Part shown: piece by piece, positions 51,144 through 58,937 of the stretch
Layout of the letters: every line of letters starts with the position of its first letter
How positions within the stretch are numbered: the stretch's first letter is position 1
Source of the DNA: Myxococcota bacterium
Lineage (GTDB): Bacteria; Myxococcota_C; UBA6777
DNA: 64,000 bases
Assembly (NCBI GenBank): GCA_023150835.1
Contig: JAKLKB010000008.1
Location: 1 to 64,000, forward strand
Direction of reading: 5' to 3'
Program-made: the position numbers and the translations under genes
The notes under the pieces: generated by a model
What the model was told of the DNA's origin: nothing
What the model saw: only the letters and a program-made list of their open reading frames with translations
Database searches by the model: none

Positions 51144-52991
51144 TTAAAGTGGGGTGGAGGAGAGGATGTTTCGTGCGCGGATCAAAAGCATCCCGACGTT
51201 GATGTGGGCGGGGCAAACAAAGACCACGACGACGCGGGGATGGGCATGCAAACGCCCAAAAAAGTGGATGAGGTTGGAAGAAAAGATCACACACTCCCGA
51301 AAATAGGGTTCTTGTGGGGTGCTGCGCTCTGTTTGTAAGAGCGCTTCGATGGTTTTGGCGCTTGGGCCTTCAAACAGCTCCGTAGTTGTGGCTGCGACGA
51401 GATCGAGCACCTCGCGATCGTGGGGGCGTGCGGTGTGGACGTCTACAAGAAATCCCGTGTCGATGTCGACGATGCCGACGCCAAGAAGGTGATGGATCTC
51501 TTGTAGGGCGCGTTGTATCAGCAGTGTTTCCGTGTTGGTGCGTGAGGAAGTGGGCGAGGGTTGTGCGGAAGCGGAAGCAGCGGGGGAAGCAGCGGGGAAA
51601 GCAGCGGAAGCAGCGGGAAAAGCAGCGGGGAAAGCAGCGTGGGAAACAGCGAAAGAAGCGGAAGCCGTATGGGAAGCAGCGGAAGCGTAAGGAGAAGAAA
51701 GCATGGAAGCCGCTTCGTAAGAAAGAGAAGGTAAGGAGGATGCGACACGCACCGAAGATTCGGATTCGTGGATGCGTTGCAGCGGGGAGATCGGCGTGAG
51801 CGTGGGGGCGTGGCTGAGCGGAGTCTCTTCGAAAGAGCCATCGAGCTTTTGTGCGTGCAAGGGGGCTTGAAGATCGCGGGTGGTGGGGGCGGGTAGGTCG
51901 TCAAAGCTGAGGCTTGCAAAAGGGTGGCGGTGGGCTTGGTCGAGGGCGGATGGGCTGGGCGAGACGCAAGCAGGACGGGGATCGGGTGCGTGATGTGCGT
52001 GGGGATGCAAGGGCAAAGAAGGGCGTGCTGTTGGTAAAGAAGAGACAAGCGAAGTCGGAAAAAGCGAGAGGCTTTCTTGGATGGCGTGTTCGAGGGTGGG
52101 GGCTTCGCGGAGGGCGTAGGCATGGACAGCATGAACAAGCGCACGCCAAAAGACGGATGCTGTGCTGGGTCGATCATCTGCTTTTTTGGACAGGAACCAT
52201 TGCAAGGCTTGTTCGAGTTCGGGGAGTTTGGCGAAAAAGGGGTTGACATCGGAAAGTAGAGGCGGGGGTTTTTGAACGTGTTGTGACATCAGACTATAAG
52301 TGCTGTCGCCCAAGAAGGGGAGCCGCCCGGTCAGGGCTTCAAAGAGCAAGACACCCAACGAATAAAGATCCGTCCGAGGGTCGGGATCAAGCATCCCTTG
52401 GGCTTGTTCGGGGGACATATACTGAGGGGTGCCGAGAGTGGTTCCTGCAAGGGTGATCGGGCTATCCGATTCAAACAACCGAGCGATACCAAAGTCGATC
52501 AGTTTTGCGTGGGTCCACGTCTTTTTCTGGCGGGTTTTTTCTTTGAGGATCACATTCGCAGGCTTCAAGTCGCGATGCAAAAGTCCTTGCCGATGGATGT
52601 AGTCTAATCCGCTGGCGAGTTCTGCAAAAAGTCGCAACGTCTCAGTTAAACCAAGGCCCCCCGAGGAATGATCAAGGTACTCGCGAAGGTTTTCGCCCGC
52701 AAGAAACTCCATCACCAAGTAAAGACCGACGTGATCGTCGCGTGAAAAGTCCAGTGTCTTGACGATGTTTGGATGATCCAAACCCTCCAAGATCCGGGCT
52801 TCTTGGGTGAAACGTTTTTCCCAAGAAGACAACATCTCCGGATCGGTGCGCAAGATCTTGACGGCGACGAATTGCTCGGTGTTTCGGTCTTGGGCGCGGT
52901 ACACATACGCCATCCCCCCTGCGCTGATGCGCTCGCCAAGCCGCCAGCGGCCTCCGAGTTCGCGATCTTCCCACACATCGATGTGTACCAT
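51144..52991 (-). CDS. Ser/Thr protein kinase with C-terminal roadblock/LC7-like domain (first of pair)
   Basis: This is a 615-residue cytoplasmic kinase. The N-terminal kinase (~14-290) has ISAGGMAYVYRAQD, VAVKIL, HRDLKPANVIL, IDFGIARLF and GTPQYMSPEQAQG. A ~200-residue disordered Pro/Ser/His linker includes Ala/Phe/Pro repeats. The C-terminal ~128 residues are roadblock/LC7-like: QRALQEIHHLLGVGIVDIDTGFLV, EVLDLVAATTTELFEG, and ECVIFSSNLIHFFGRL with VVVVFVCPAHINVGMLL. In Myxococcus, roadblock proteins (MglB) partner small GTPases, so a dimerisation or GTPase-linked input is a plausible inference. AGGAACGAG precedes ATG 52991. Confidence 0.88.
   Translation of the reverse strand: MVHIDVWEDRELGGRWRLGERISAGGMAYVYRAQDRNTEQFVAVKILRTDPEMLSSWEKRFTQEARILEGLDHPNIVKTLDFSRDDHVGLYLVMEFLAGENLREYLDHSSGGLGLTETLRLFAELASGLDYIHRQGLLHRDLKPANVILKEKTRQKKTWTHAKLIDFGIARLFESDSPITLAGTTLGTPQYMSPEQAQGMLDPDPRTDLYSLGVLLFEALTGRLPFLGDSTYSLMSQHVQKPPPLLSDVNPFFAKLPELEQALQWFLSKKADDRPSTASVFWRALVHAVHAYALREAPTLEHAIQESLSLFPTSLVSSLPTARPSLPLHPHAHHAPDPRPACVSPSPSALDQAHRHPFASLSFDDLPAPTTRDLQAPLHAQKLDGSFEETPLSHAPTLTPISPLQRIHESESSVRVASSLPSLSYEAASMLSSPYASAASHTASASFAVSHAAFPAAFPAASAAFPAASPAASASAQPSPTSSRTNTETLLIQRALQEIHHLLGVGIVDIDTGFLVDVHTARPHDREVLDLVAATTTELFEGPSAKTIEALLQTERSTPQEPYFRECVIFSSNLIHFFGRLHAHPRVVVVFVCPAHINVGMLLIRARNILSSTPL
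51540..51690. repeat. Degenerate Ala/Phe/Pro-coding repeat in kinase linker
   Basis: Imperfect 12- to 15-bp units built on GCGGGGAAAGCAGC and GCGGAAGCAGC encode AAFPAASAAFPAAS in the kinase linker. It resembles other in-frame minisatellites here but is less regular. Confidence 0.75.
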
Positions 52992-53282
52992 GCGCTCGTT
53001 CCTGTGTTTGCTTTGGGTAAAGGAGATGCAGGACAAAACAAGACCATGCAAGTGCGCATGGGATCGTCGGAAATAAAACGAAGTACCGTTGTTTTTTTAA
53101 GGGGGTTTTGGGAAAAGTCAAGTGTTTGTGGGCTGTCGGGTGCGTTAGATCTCGGATTTAAGAAGGGAAAAAAAGTGAGGGTCGCGGAGAACAGGAGAGG
53201 TGGCTTTGTGTGCGCGGAAGTCTTGGAATGAGGTCTCTGTGTTTAGAAAAGTTCTTGTCTGCCACGCAGCGGCTTTGTGTGC

Positions 53283-53448
53283 ATAATACGAAATCCGCCT
53301 GTTTACCATAAAGAGGTAGGAGCAGCCCCCTGTGGCAGCCCGATAATAGGGCATATCCGTAAAATGTAGGGGCAGCCCCCTGTGGCAGCCCGATAATAGG
53401 GCATATCCGTACTATCCTTTGTGTACACATTACTCGGATATCGTATGA
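53283..53448 (-). repeat. Family A element copy A5 with duplicated core
   Basis: It is bounded by ATACGAAATCCGCC (53287) and CTCGGATATCGTATGA (to 53448). A ~58-bp core (GTAGGGGCAGCCCCCTGTGG and CAGCCCGATAATAGGGCATA) occurs twice. The element ends exactly before the stop codon of the next minus-strand kinase. The rest of the 457-bp gap (52992-53282) shows no gene. Confidence 0.85.
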
Positions 53449-55152
53449 TTATGCGAAGATCTCGCTGGGTGAGCAAAGTCGGCGAGCGTAGCGCAAAAGG
53501 AGTTCGGTGGAGATGTTGGGAGGGAGGAGAAAAAGAACAGCGGCTTGGGTTTGAGTGGGGAGGAAAGCGATGTAATGGAGGAGATGTTCGGAGCAGAGGA
53601 TGGCTTCTTGGAAGGCCAAGGGGGTGGTGGGCGAGGCGTTTTGGGTGTGGAGAAGCCGAAACAACGGGGTTGAATGGAGGAGGGCGGCATGGGTCTCGGG
53701 ATCTTGGGCGTGTTGTGCGATCCAACGTTCGTGGGGAAGGGAGAAGACGCCTGCCCCGCAAAGCGTGGGGAGTTGTTCAGCGGCTTTACGCAAGAGCCGT
53801 TCAGCGGCATGGCGGAAAGGGTCTTGAGGGAGGGCATTGGGTTCGATTAGGGTGTGCTCATCCAGCCCTTCGATGCGGGGGTTGTGTGGGGTGGCGGAGG
53901 GCGGTTGTGTGGGGGGGAAGGTCTCTTGGGGGGCAGGATAAGGGGGGCGCGTGGCGTAGAAGGAGGGCAGAGCGTCAAGGGCATCAAAAGAAGAGGGGGC
54001 ATGGGGCAGATCGTGGTGTTTGGACAGATCGTGGTGTTTGGGCAGAGAGAGCGTTGGATTTTCAAAGTGAAGCGCTTGTAAGGCATCCATTGAATCAAAG
54101 GCAGGGCGTCGAGTGGCGGGTGTGACGATGGAGGCGGGATGAGGGGTGAGTTTGGCGCGTGTGTGGCTGGCCATCTCGATGATTTGGGGCGGATCTTCCG
54201 AAGGATTCGAGATCTCGGGGAGGAGAGGTAGTTCAAGTGTGTCGAGTTCATCGATCCATGCGGGATCTTCGCGGTAAGCAAAGGAGCGGAAGGAGTCGAG
54301 GATGGTTTGCCAGAAAGTACGAAGGTCACGGGGCCGCGCTTCGGGGGTTTTGGCCATGCCCCAAAGCAGGGTTTGTTCGAGTTCGGGGAGGCGTTCAAAA
54401 AAGGCATCGCGTTCGCGCAGATAGGGAGGAGGGGCGTGGACGTGGCTGGCCATGATGGCGTAGGCCGTTTTGCCGGTGAAGGGAACGTCTCCTGTGAGGG
54501 CTTCAAAGAGCATCACGGTGAGGGCATAGAGATCCGTGCGGTGGTCGATCTGTTGTTGGCCTTGGGCTTGTTCGGGGGCCATGTAGAGGGGGGTTCCGAG
54601 GGTGGTGTTGGAGCGGGTGATCGGGGATTCTTCGTCGATGGGGCGAGCGATGCCAAAGTCGATGATCTTGATCTGTGGTGTTTTTTGGTGGGCTTGGGCA
54701 GGTAACAAGAAGATGTTGCCGGGTTTGAGGTCGCGGTGAAGGAGGCGACGGTGGTGGATATAATCGAGACCTGCACAGATCTGCGAAAAGATCCGAGCGA
54801 TCTCGTGGAGTCCGAGGGGAACGGTGCGGCGCTTGAGCAGATCTTGGAGGTTGTAGCCTTCTAGCCACTCCATGACCAAGAGATAGCCGAGAAAAGCGTC
54901 TTCGCCTGCATGGAGAGACCGCACGATATGGGGGTGGTGAAGTTGCGCAAGTAGGCGGGCTTCACGGAGGAATCGTTGTCCCCATGTGGTCTCGTTTTGG
55001 CGGTTGGGATCGAGTACCTTGATCGCGGCGGGTTGTTGGGAGTGGGTATCAAGGGCTTGGAATACAGAAGACATTCCGCCTGTGTAGACACAATGTTGGA
55101 TCTTCCAACGCGAAAACAGGACACGATCTTTCCATAAAGACTCGGATAACAT
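53449..55152 (-). CDS. Ser/Thr protein kinase with C-terminal roadblock/LC7-like domain (second of pair)
   Basis: This 567-residue protein is a paralogue of the downstream kinase. Kinase motifs are VYTGGMSSVFQALD, AAIKVL, HRDLKPGNIFL, IDFGIARPI and GTPLYMAPEQAQG. The glycine loop has only GG before the hydrophobic turn, in both paralogues. The linker holds short repeats (SKHHDLPKHHDL-type). The C-terminal ~125 residues mirror the roadblock-like module: LLRKAAEQLPTLCGAGVFSL, EAILCSEHLLHYIAFL and AAVLFLLPPNISTELLLRYARRL. Start 55152 has AAGGATTG upstream and begins just before the kinase; longer frames reach 55446 but overlap the divergent GNAT leader. Confidence 0.88.
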   Translation of the reverse strand: MLSESLWKDRVLFSRWKIQHCVYTGGMSSVFQALDTHSQQPAAIKVLDPNRQNETTWGQRFLREARLLAQLHHPHIVRSLHAGEDAFLGYLLVMEWLEGYNLQDLLKRRTVPLGLHEIARIFSQICAGLDYIHHRRLLHRDLKPGNIFLLPAQAHQKTPQIKIIDFGIARPIDEESPITRSNTTLGTPLYMAPEQAQGQQQIDHRTDLYALTVMLFEALTGDVPFTGKTAYAIMASHVHAPPPYLRERDAFFERLPELEQTLLWGMAKTPEARPRDLRTFWQTILDSFRSFAYREDPAWIDELDTLELPLLPEISNPSEDPPQIIEMASHTRAKLTPHPASIVTPATRRPAFDSMDALQALHFENPTLSLPKHHDLSKHHDLPHAPSSFDALDALPSFYATRPPYPAPQETFPPTQPPSATPHNPRIEGLDEHTLIEPNALPQDPFRHAAERLLRKAAEQLPTLCGAGVFSLPHERWIAQHAQDPETHAALLHSTPLFRLLHTQNASPTTPLAFQEAILCSEHLLHYIAFLPTQTQAAVLFLLPPNISTELLLRYARRLCSPSEIFA

Positions 55153-55444
55153 GGCACAATCCTTCCACAAAAAGCACTCCACCATGCAAGGGTGTGCGCG
55201 GTGGGCGAGGATGTAGTGAGGTTGTGAAGGGATGTCAAGAGGGAAAACAAAGGATGGTGCGGTTGTTTTTGTGGTGAGAGGAGCGGGCGGGTGTTGTTTG
55301 GCGGATGTCAAGAGGGAAAATGAAGATTTGTGTGGTCGTCGATGGACAACAAGGCGGTAGGGTGAGGAGAGCGATGTTGTCATGGAGGAAGGCTTGGGAT
55401 ATAGGTGGAGAAGGCACAGGCGAAGAAGAGAGCGGAGCATCGGC
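55153..55444. other. Divergent promoter region
   Basis: 292 bp between the divergent kinase and GNAT genes. A short near-duplication (GATGTCAAGAGGGAAAA at ~55226 and ~55304) is the only structure noticed. Confidence 0.4.
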
Positions 55445-56245
55445 ATGGTGGCAAAAGAGTTAACAAAACGTGAGGAGATCGAGCCTTATTTGCGGAGGGA
55501 TGTGGGGTTGCATCTGTACGCGCTTGGGGATCTAGAAGAGCCATATTGGTCGCGGGCGCGTTGGTGGGGATGGGAAGAGAAGGGTGAGTTAGAAGGGGTG
55601 TTGTTGCTGTACAGCGGAGAAGAGGGGGCGACGGTCTTGGGACTCACGGACAAGGTGGCTGCGATGCAGTCGTTGTTGTTGGCGGTGGCTCCGATGCTGC
55701 CCGAGGAGTGTTACGCGCACCTGAGTCCACGGGTGGTGCAAGCGCTGGTTCGGGCGGGATGGATGGTGGAAAAGAAGGCTGATCTTTTTAAGATGATGTT
55801 GACGGCCCCTGAGTTTTTGGAGCATTTGCGTTTTGAGGGAGTGGAAACTCCTACAGAGTCGGACTTTTTGGAGATCGAGAGGTTGTATGCGGTGAGTTAT
55901 CCCGGGCATTGGTTTACACGCGGGCGTCTTGCCGAGGGATGGATGCGTGGGATCAAAGAAGCGGGGAGATGGGTTGCGGTGGCGGGGGTGCATGTGGTGT
56001 CACGACAGATGCGCGTTGCAGCGTTGGGCAATATCGCGGTTCATCCCGATGCACGGGGGCATGGATTGGGATTGCAAGTGACAGGGGCTTTGTCGCGTGA
56101 TCTACGAGTCCAAGGGATCGAGGATGTCGGATTAAATGTCCGTGTTGACAACAAAGTTGCACGCCGTTGTTACGAGCGTTTGGGCTTTTCGGTGGTGGCT
56201 TCTTATGGAGAGTATCGGTTGCAGCGCGAGCAAAAGCTCGTTTGA
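55445..56245 (+). CDS. GNAT family N-acetyltransferase
   Basis: This is a 266-residue protein. The C-terminal half carries the acetyl-CoA-binding motif of GCN5-like enzymes: LGNIAVHPDARGHGLGLQVTGAL (~194-216), then GLNVRVDNKVARRCYERLGF (~233-252), the usual final helix-strand. The N-terminal ~115 residues form a second, degenerate GNAT-like half without the acetyl-CoA loop. The substrate is not predictable. GGAG lies eight bases before ATG 55445. An upstream in-frame ATG at 55382 is less likely. Confidence 0.88.
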   Translation: MVAKELTKREEIEPYLRRDVGLHLYALGDLEEPYWSRARWWGWEEKGELEGVLLLYSGEEGATVLGLTDKVAAMQSLLLAVAPMLPEECYAHLSPRVVQALVRAGWMVEKKADLFKMMLTAPEFLEHLRFEGVETPTESDFLEIERLYAVSYPGHWFTRGRLAEGWMRGIKEAGRWVAVAGVHVVSRQMRVAALGNIAVHPDARGHGLGLQVTGALSRDLRVQGIEDVGLNVRVDNKVARRCYERLGFSVVASYGEYRLQREQKLV

Positions 56246-56291
56246 GCGAGTGTCGAAGTCTTCCAACGCATTCGAGGTAAAATTCTCAACC

Positions 56292-56789
56292 ATGTCTACC
56301 GTTCAAAAGCTTTTTCCAGTACAAGCCAACAACGCATACAAAGGAAGCAAGATCGCCTTGTACGCGAGTTATCCGATCCTTACGATGCTGCTGTTTCGCT
56401 CATGCGTTCATTTTCTAAAAGGGGATGGTGGGGTGAATTCCATCGCCACCATCGTACGATTTGACGGAAGTCCTGATCCCAACCGGGTGATCTATCTGTT
56501 TAGTTCGTTGTGGGGTTCTCAGCAACTGCTTTTTGTGTTGCTATTTGTTGTGGTGCTGGTTCGTTATAGAAACCTGCTGCCTTTGTTCTATGCGCTTCTT
56601 GTTGTTGAGGTCTGCTTTCGTTTGGTGGTTGGTTTTTTGCATTCTTTGGATACCTCTTTTTATCTTCGCACGCCGCCTGGAAAACTCGGAAATCTTCCAA
56701 TGCTCATACTCTTGACGATCCTCCTTTTCTTATCGCTAAAAGAAAGATCGATTTCTGCAAATAAAACAGTGGAATCTCCCGCAAAATAA
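56292..56789 (+). CDS. Hypothetical membrane protein, four predicted helices
   Basis: A 165-residue protein with hydrophobic segments at about 20-38, 75-93, 97-117 and 135-152. A polar loop (FLKGDGGVNSIATIVRFDGSPDPNR) follows helix one. The C-terminus is Ser/Lys-rich. No family is recognised. GAGGTAAAA is upstream. The 46-bp gap after the GNAT gene suggests co-transcription. Confidence 0.7.
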   Translation: MSTVQKLFPVQANNAYKGSKIALYASYPILTMLLFRSCVHFLKGDGGVNSIATIVRFDGSPDPNRVIYLFSSLWGSQQLLFVLLFVVVLVRYRNLLPLFYALLVVEVCFRLVVGFLHSLDTSFYLRTPPGKLGNLPMLILLTILLFLSLKERSISANKTVESPAK

Positions 56790-56817
56790 CGGAGCACTCA
56801 GATATTGCGCCATATCC

Positions 56818-56947
56818 TTGAAAACTCCCGTGTTCGTGGGCTTTCAAGCGATAGTGCTGTAGGTTTGAAAAACGCTGATCTCTTCGCCAATATGGGGTCA
56901 AGGGGGCGTGACCCCTTGTGGGGTGTGGGGTGACACCCCACAAAAAC
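56818..56947 (-). repeat. Family D composite hairpin element
   Basis: The most regular copy. Minus-strand order is TGTGGGGTGTCACCCCACAC, GGGGTCACGCCCCCTTGACC, GGCGAAGAGATCAGCG, TTTTTCAAACC, CGCTTGAAAGCCC. It separates the convergent membrane-protein and GH57 genes and probably terminates both. Confidence 0.8.
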
Positions 56948-56981
56948 AGACCCGCCTACATCCGTTCGATGTGCAAAGAGA

Positions 56982-58616
56982 TCAGGGAACGGTCCAAACA
57001 GCGGCTCCTGCGCCGGGATGGCGGACTTCTTTGGGATGATAGAGAGAAGCGTCGATCTCGGGAAAGAGATTGTCTTTGCTTTCGATCTCTTGGAGAGTGG
57101 GTAAGTCGATTTGATTTCGGACAAGCTGATCGGCAAGTGTCTGAAAGCGCGTGATGTGTTCGCGTGTGCGCTTTTCGGCATAGGGGACGGTGGTTTGCAT
57201 AGTCATAATAAATGCCCAGTCGGAGGATTGGGCCAAGACAAGTTCGCGGGCCATCTGGTTGAGGGCGCGTTTTTGGAGGGTGGTGGGGGAAGAGAAGCGG
57301 CGCGTGATCTGGGCCATTTGTTCTTCGGCGTGGTGGAGGTGTGGATAGATCCACTCGTTGGTGTGGTTGAGCCAAACGCCGTAGTATCCGTTGGCTCCCC
57401 AACTGGAGAGTGCAGGGCGGACGACTTGGTGAGATTGCGGGAGGCGGAGATAATCTTCGGGGGTGATGAGCTGGATCTCGTCTTGATCGAAGGCTGCTTT
57501 GCGAAATAGGAATTCGAGAAATAGCGGCCCTTCAAACCACCAGTGGCCAAAGAGTTCGGCATCATAAGGGGCCGTCAAGTGGGGGGTGATGCCGTGAAGA
57601 GCGTGTAAATAGCGACATTGTTTGATGCGATTGCGGAGAAAGTCGCCGGCATGGAGAGCGGCACGTTCGCGTGCCCATGTTGGGACGTAGGGTTCTTTTT
57701 TGGACAAGTCGACTTTGCCGGTGATGCGGTGGTATTTGATGCCAAGATTGCGGCGGATCCCGTCGGGATGGCGACAATCGCCGAGTTCTTCTTGGGGGAG
57801 GTCGTAGCCGAGATCGCGGTAAAACTCCCGATACAAGGGGTCTCCCGGGTATCCTTCTTCGGCGCTCCAGACTTGGTGGGAGCATTCTTGATCGCGGCCA
57901 AAGGCCATCACACCTGCGGGCGTACAGATCGGTCTTGCGGTACCGTAGCGTGGGGAGGGAGTGGCGTGGAGCAATCCGTGGCTTTCCATAAAAAAGTATT
58001 GAAGCTCCGCGTCTTTGAGCAACAATTCCATCCCGGGCGCATAGGCGCACTCTGAAAGCCAGATCCCTCGGGGCGCACGTCCAAAGTGCCGCGTGTAGTT
58101 ACGCACGCCGATCTCGATCTGTGCGTGGCGTGCTTCGTCGGTGGCCATCAAGGGAAGATAGCCGTGAGTGGCGGGGCAGGTGACGATGGAAAGGCCGCCT
58201 TCGTCTTGGAGGCGAGCAAAGGCTCCGAGCAGATCTCGCTTCCAACGCTGGGTGTAGTCTTCGTGGACTGTTTTGAGATCGTGATAGGCGTGGTCTGATG
58301 CCTCGTGAAAGCGGGTGCCTTTGTGCGTGTGCGCTTGCCGCTCAGCAAGGGCCAACAACCGCTCAAGACGGGCGATATAGCGGTCTTGAAGCAGCGTGTC
58401 GTGGAGCATCTCACACAAGGGCGGGGTGAGCGACATCGTCAGCGCAAAGGGGACGCGATCGCGTTGTAGGCGTTCCATCATCTGAAGCAACGGAATATAT
58501 GTTTCGGTGATCGCTTCGTAGAGCCAATCTTCCTCTAAAAAGTCGGGGTATTCGGGATGACGCACGAAGGGCAGATGTGCGTGAAGAAGAATTGAGAGAT
58601 AGCCTACAGGTTTCAT
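56982..58616 (-). CDS. Glycoside hydrolase family 57, 1,4-alpha-glucan branching enzyme type
   Basis: This 544-residue GH57 (DUF1957-containing) enzyme is expected to introduce alpha-1,6 branches into glycogen. It starts GYLSILLHAHLPFVRHPE (conserved region 1). It then has CPATHGYLP, the catalytic nucleophile Glu in RGIWLSECAYAPG, and the acid/base Asp in LTAPYDAELFGHWWFEG. A C-terminal helical domain includes LSSWGANGYYGVWLNHTNEW and WAFIMTMQT. AAGGAAGA lies upstream. It follows the DUF4912 gene on the same strand after 321 bp, which now holds a family A element. Together with glgC it indicates glycogen metabolism. Confidence 0.92.
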   Translation of the reverse strand: MKPVGYLSILLHAHLPFVRHPEYPDFLEEDWLYEAITETYIPLLQMMERLQRDRVPFALTMSLTPPLCEMLHDTLLQDRYIARLERLLALAERQAHTHKGTRFHEASDHAYHDLKTVHEDYTQRWKRDLLGAFARLQDEGGLSIVTCPATHGYLPLMATDEARHAQIEIGVRNYTRHFGRAPRGIWLSECAYAPGMELLLKDAELQYFFMESHGLLHATPSPRYGTARPICTPAGVMAFGRDQECSHQVWSAEEGYPGDPLYREFYRDLGYDLPQEELGDCRHPDGIRRNLGIKYHRITGKVDLSKKEPYVPTWARERAALHAGDFLRNRIKQCRYLHALHGITPHLTAPYDAELFGHWWFEGPLFLEFLFRKAAFDQDEIQLITPEDYLRLPQSHQVVRPALSSWGANGYYGVWLNHTNEWIYPHLHHAEEQMAQITRRFSSPTTLQKRALNQMARELVLAQSSDWAFIMTMQTTVPYAEKRTREHITRFQTLADQLVRNQIDLPTLQEIESKDNLFPEIDASLYHPKEVRHPGAGAAVWTVP

Positions 58617-58684
58617 AGAATCAATCTTCCTTGTCCAAAAGAAAAAGGCGAAAAAGTAAAGGCCAACGTAAAGTTTGATGATCT

Positions 58685-58801
58685 GTCATACGTTCCGAGT
58701 GATGTATACGCAAAGGAGAGTACGTAGACGCCCGATTGTTGGGCCCCTGTGGCTGCCCCTACATCTTTATGGTAACTCAACGGGCGGATTTCGTGCCGTA
58801 C
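58685..58801 (+). repeat. Family A element copy A6
   Basis: A ~117-bp copy from GTCATACGTTCCGAGTGATG to GCGGATTTCGTGCCGTAC, with one arm of the core hairpin shortened (GGGCCCCTGTGGCTGCCCCT). It lies between the DUF4912 and GH57 genes. The neighbouring 58802-58937 is an irregular Gly/Ala-type repeat (GATGCGAT.. and TTTCTGGTCG twice) without a gene. Confidence 0.75.
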
Positions 58802-58937
58802 ATTTCGAGGCGGATGCGATCGACGACTTTGAGGCGGGTGCGCCTCGCTGGTTTCGAGATGGATGCGATGCAACCGACTGTTTCTGGTCGCGGAGGCGAT
58901 GCGCCTAGACGGTTTCTGGTCGTAGATGCGATGCGAT

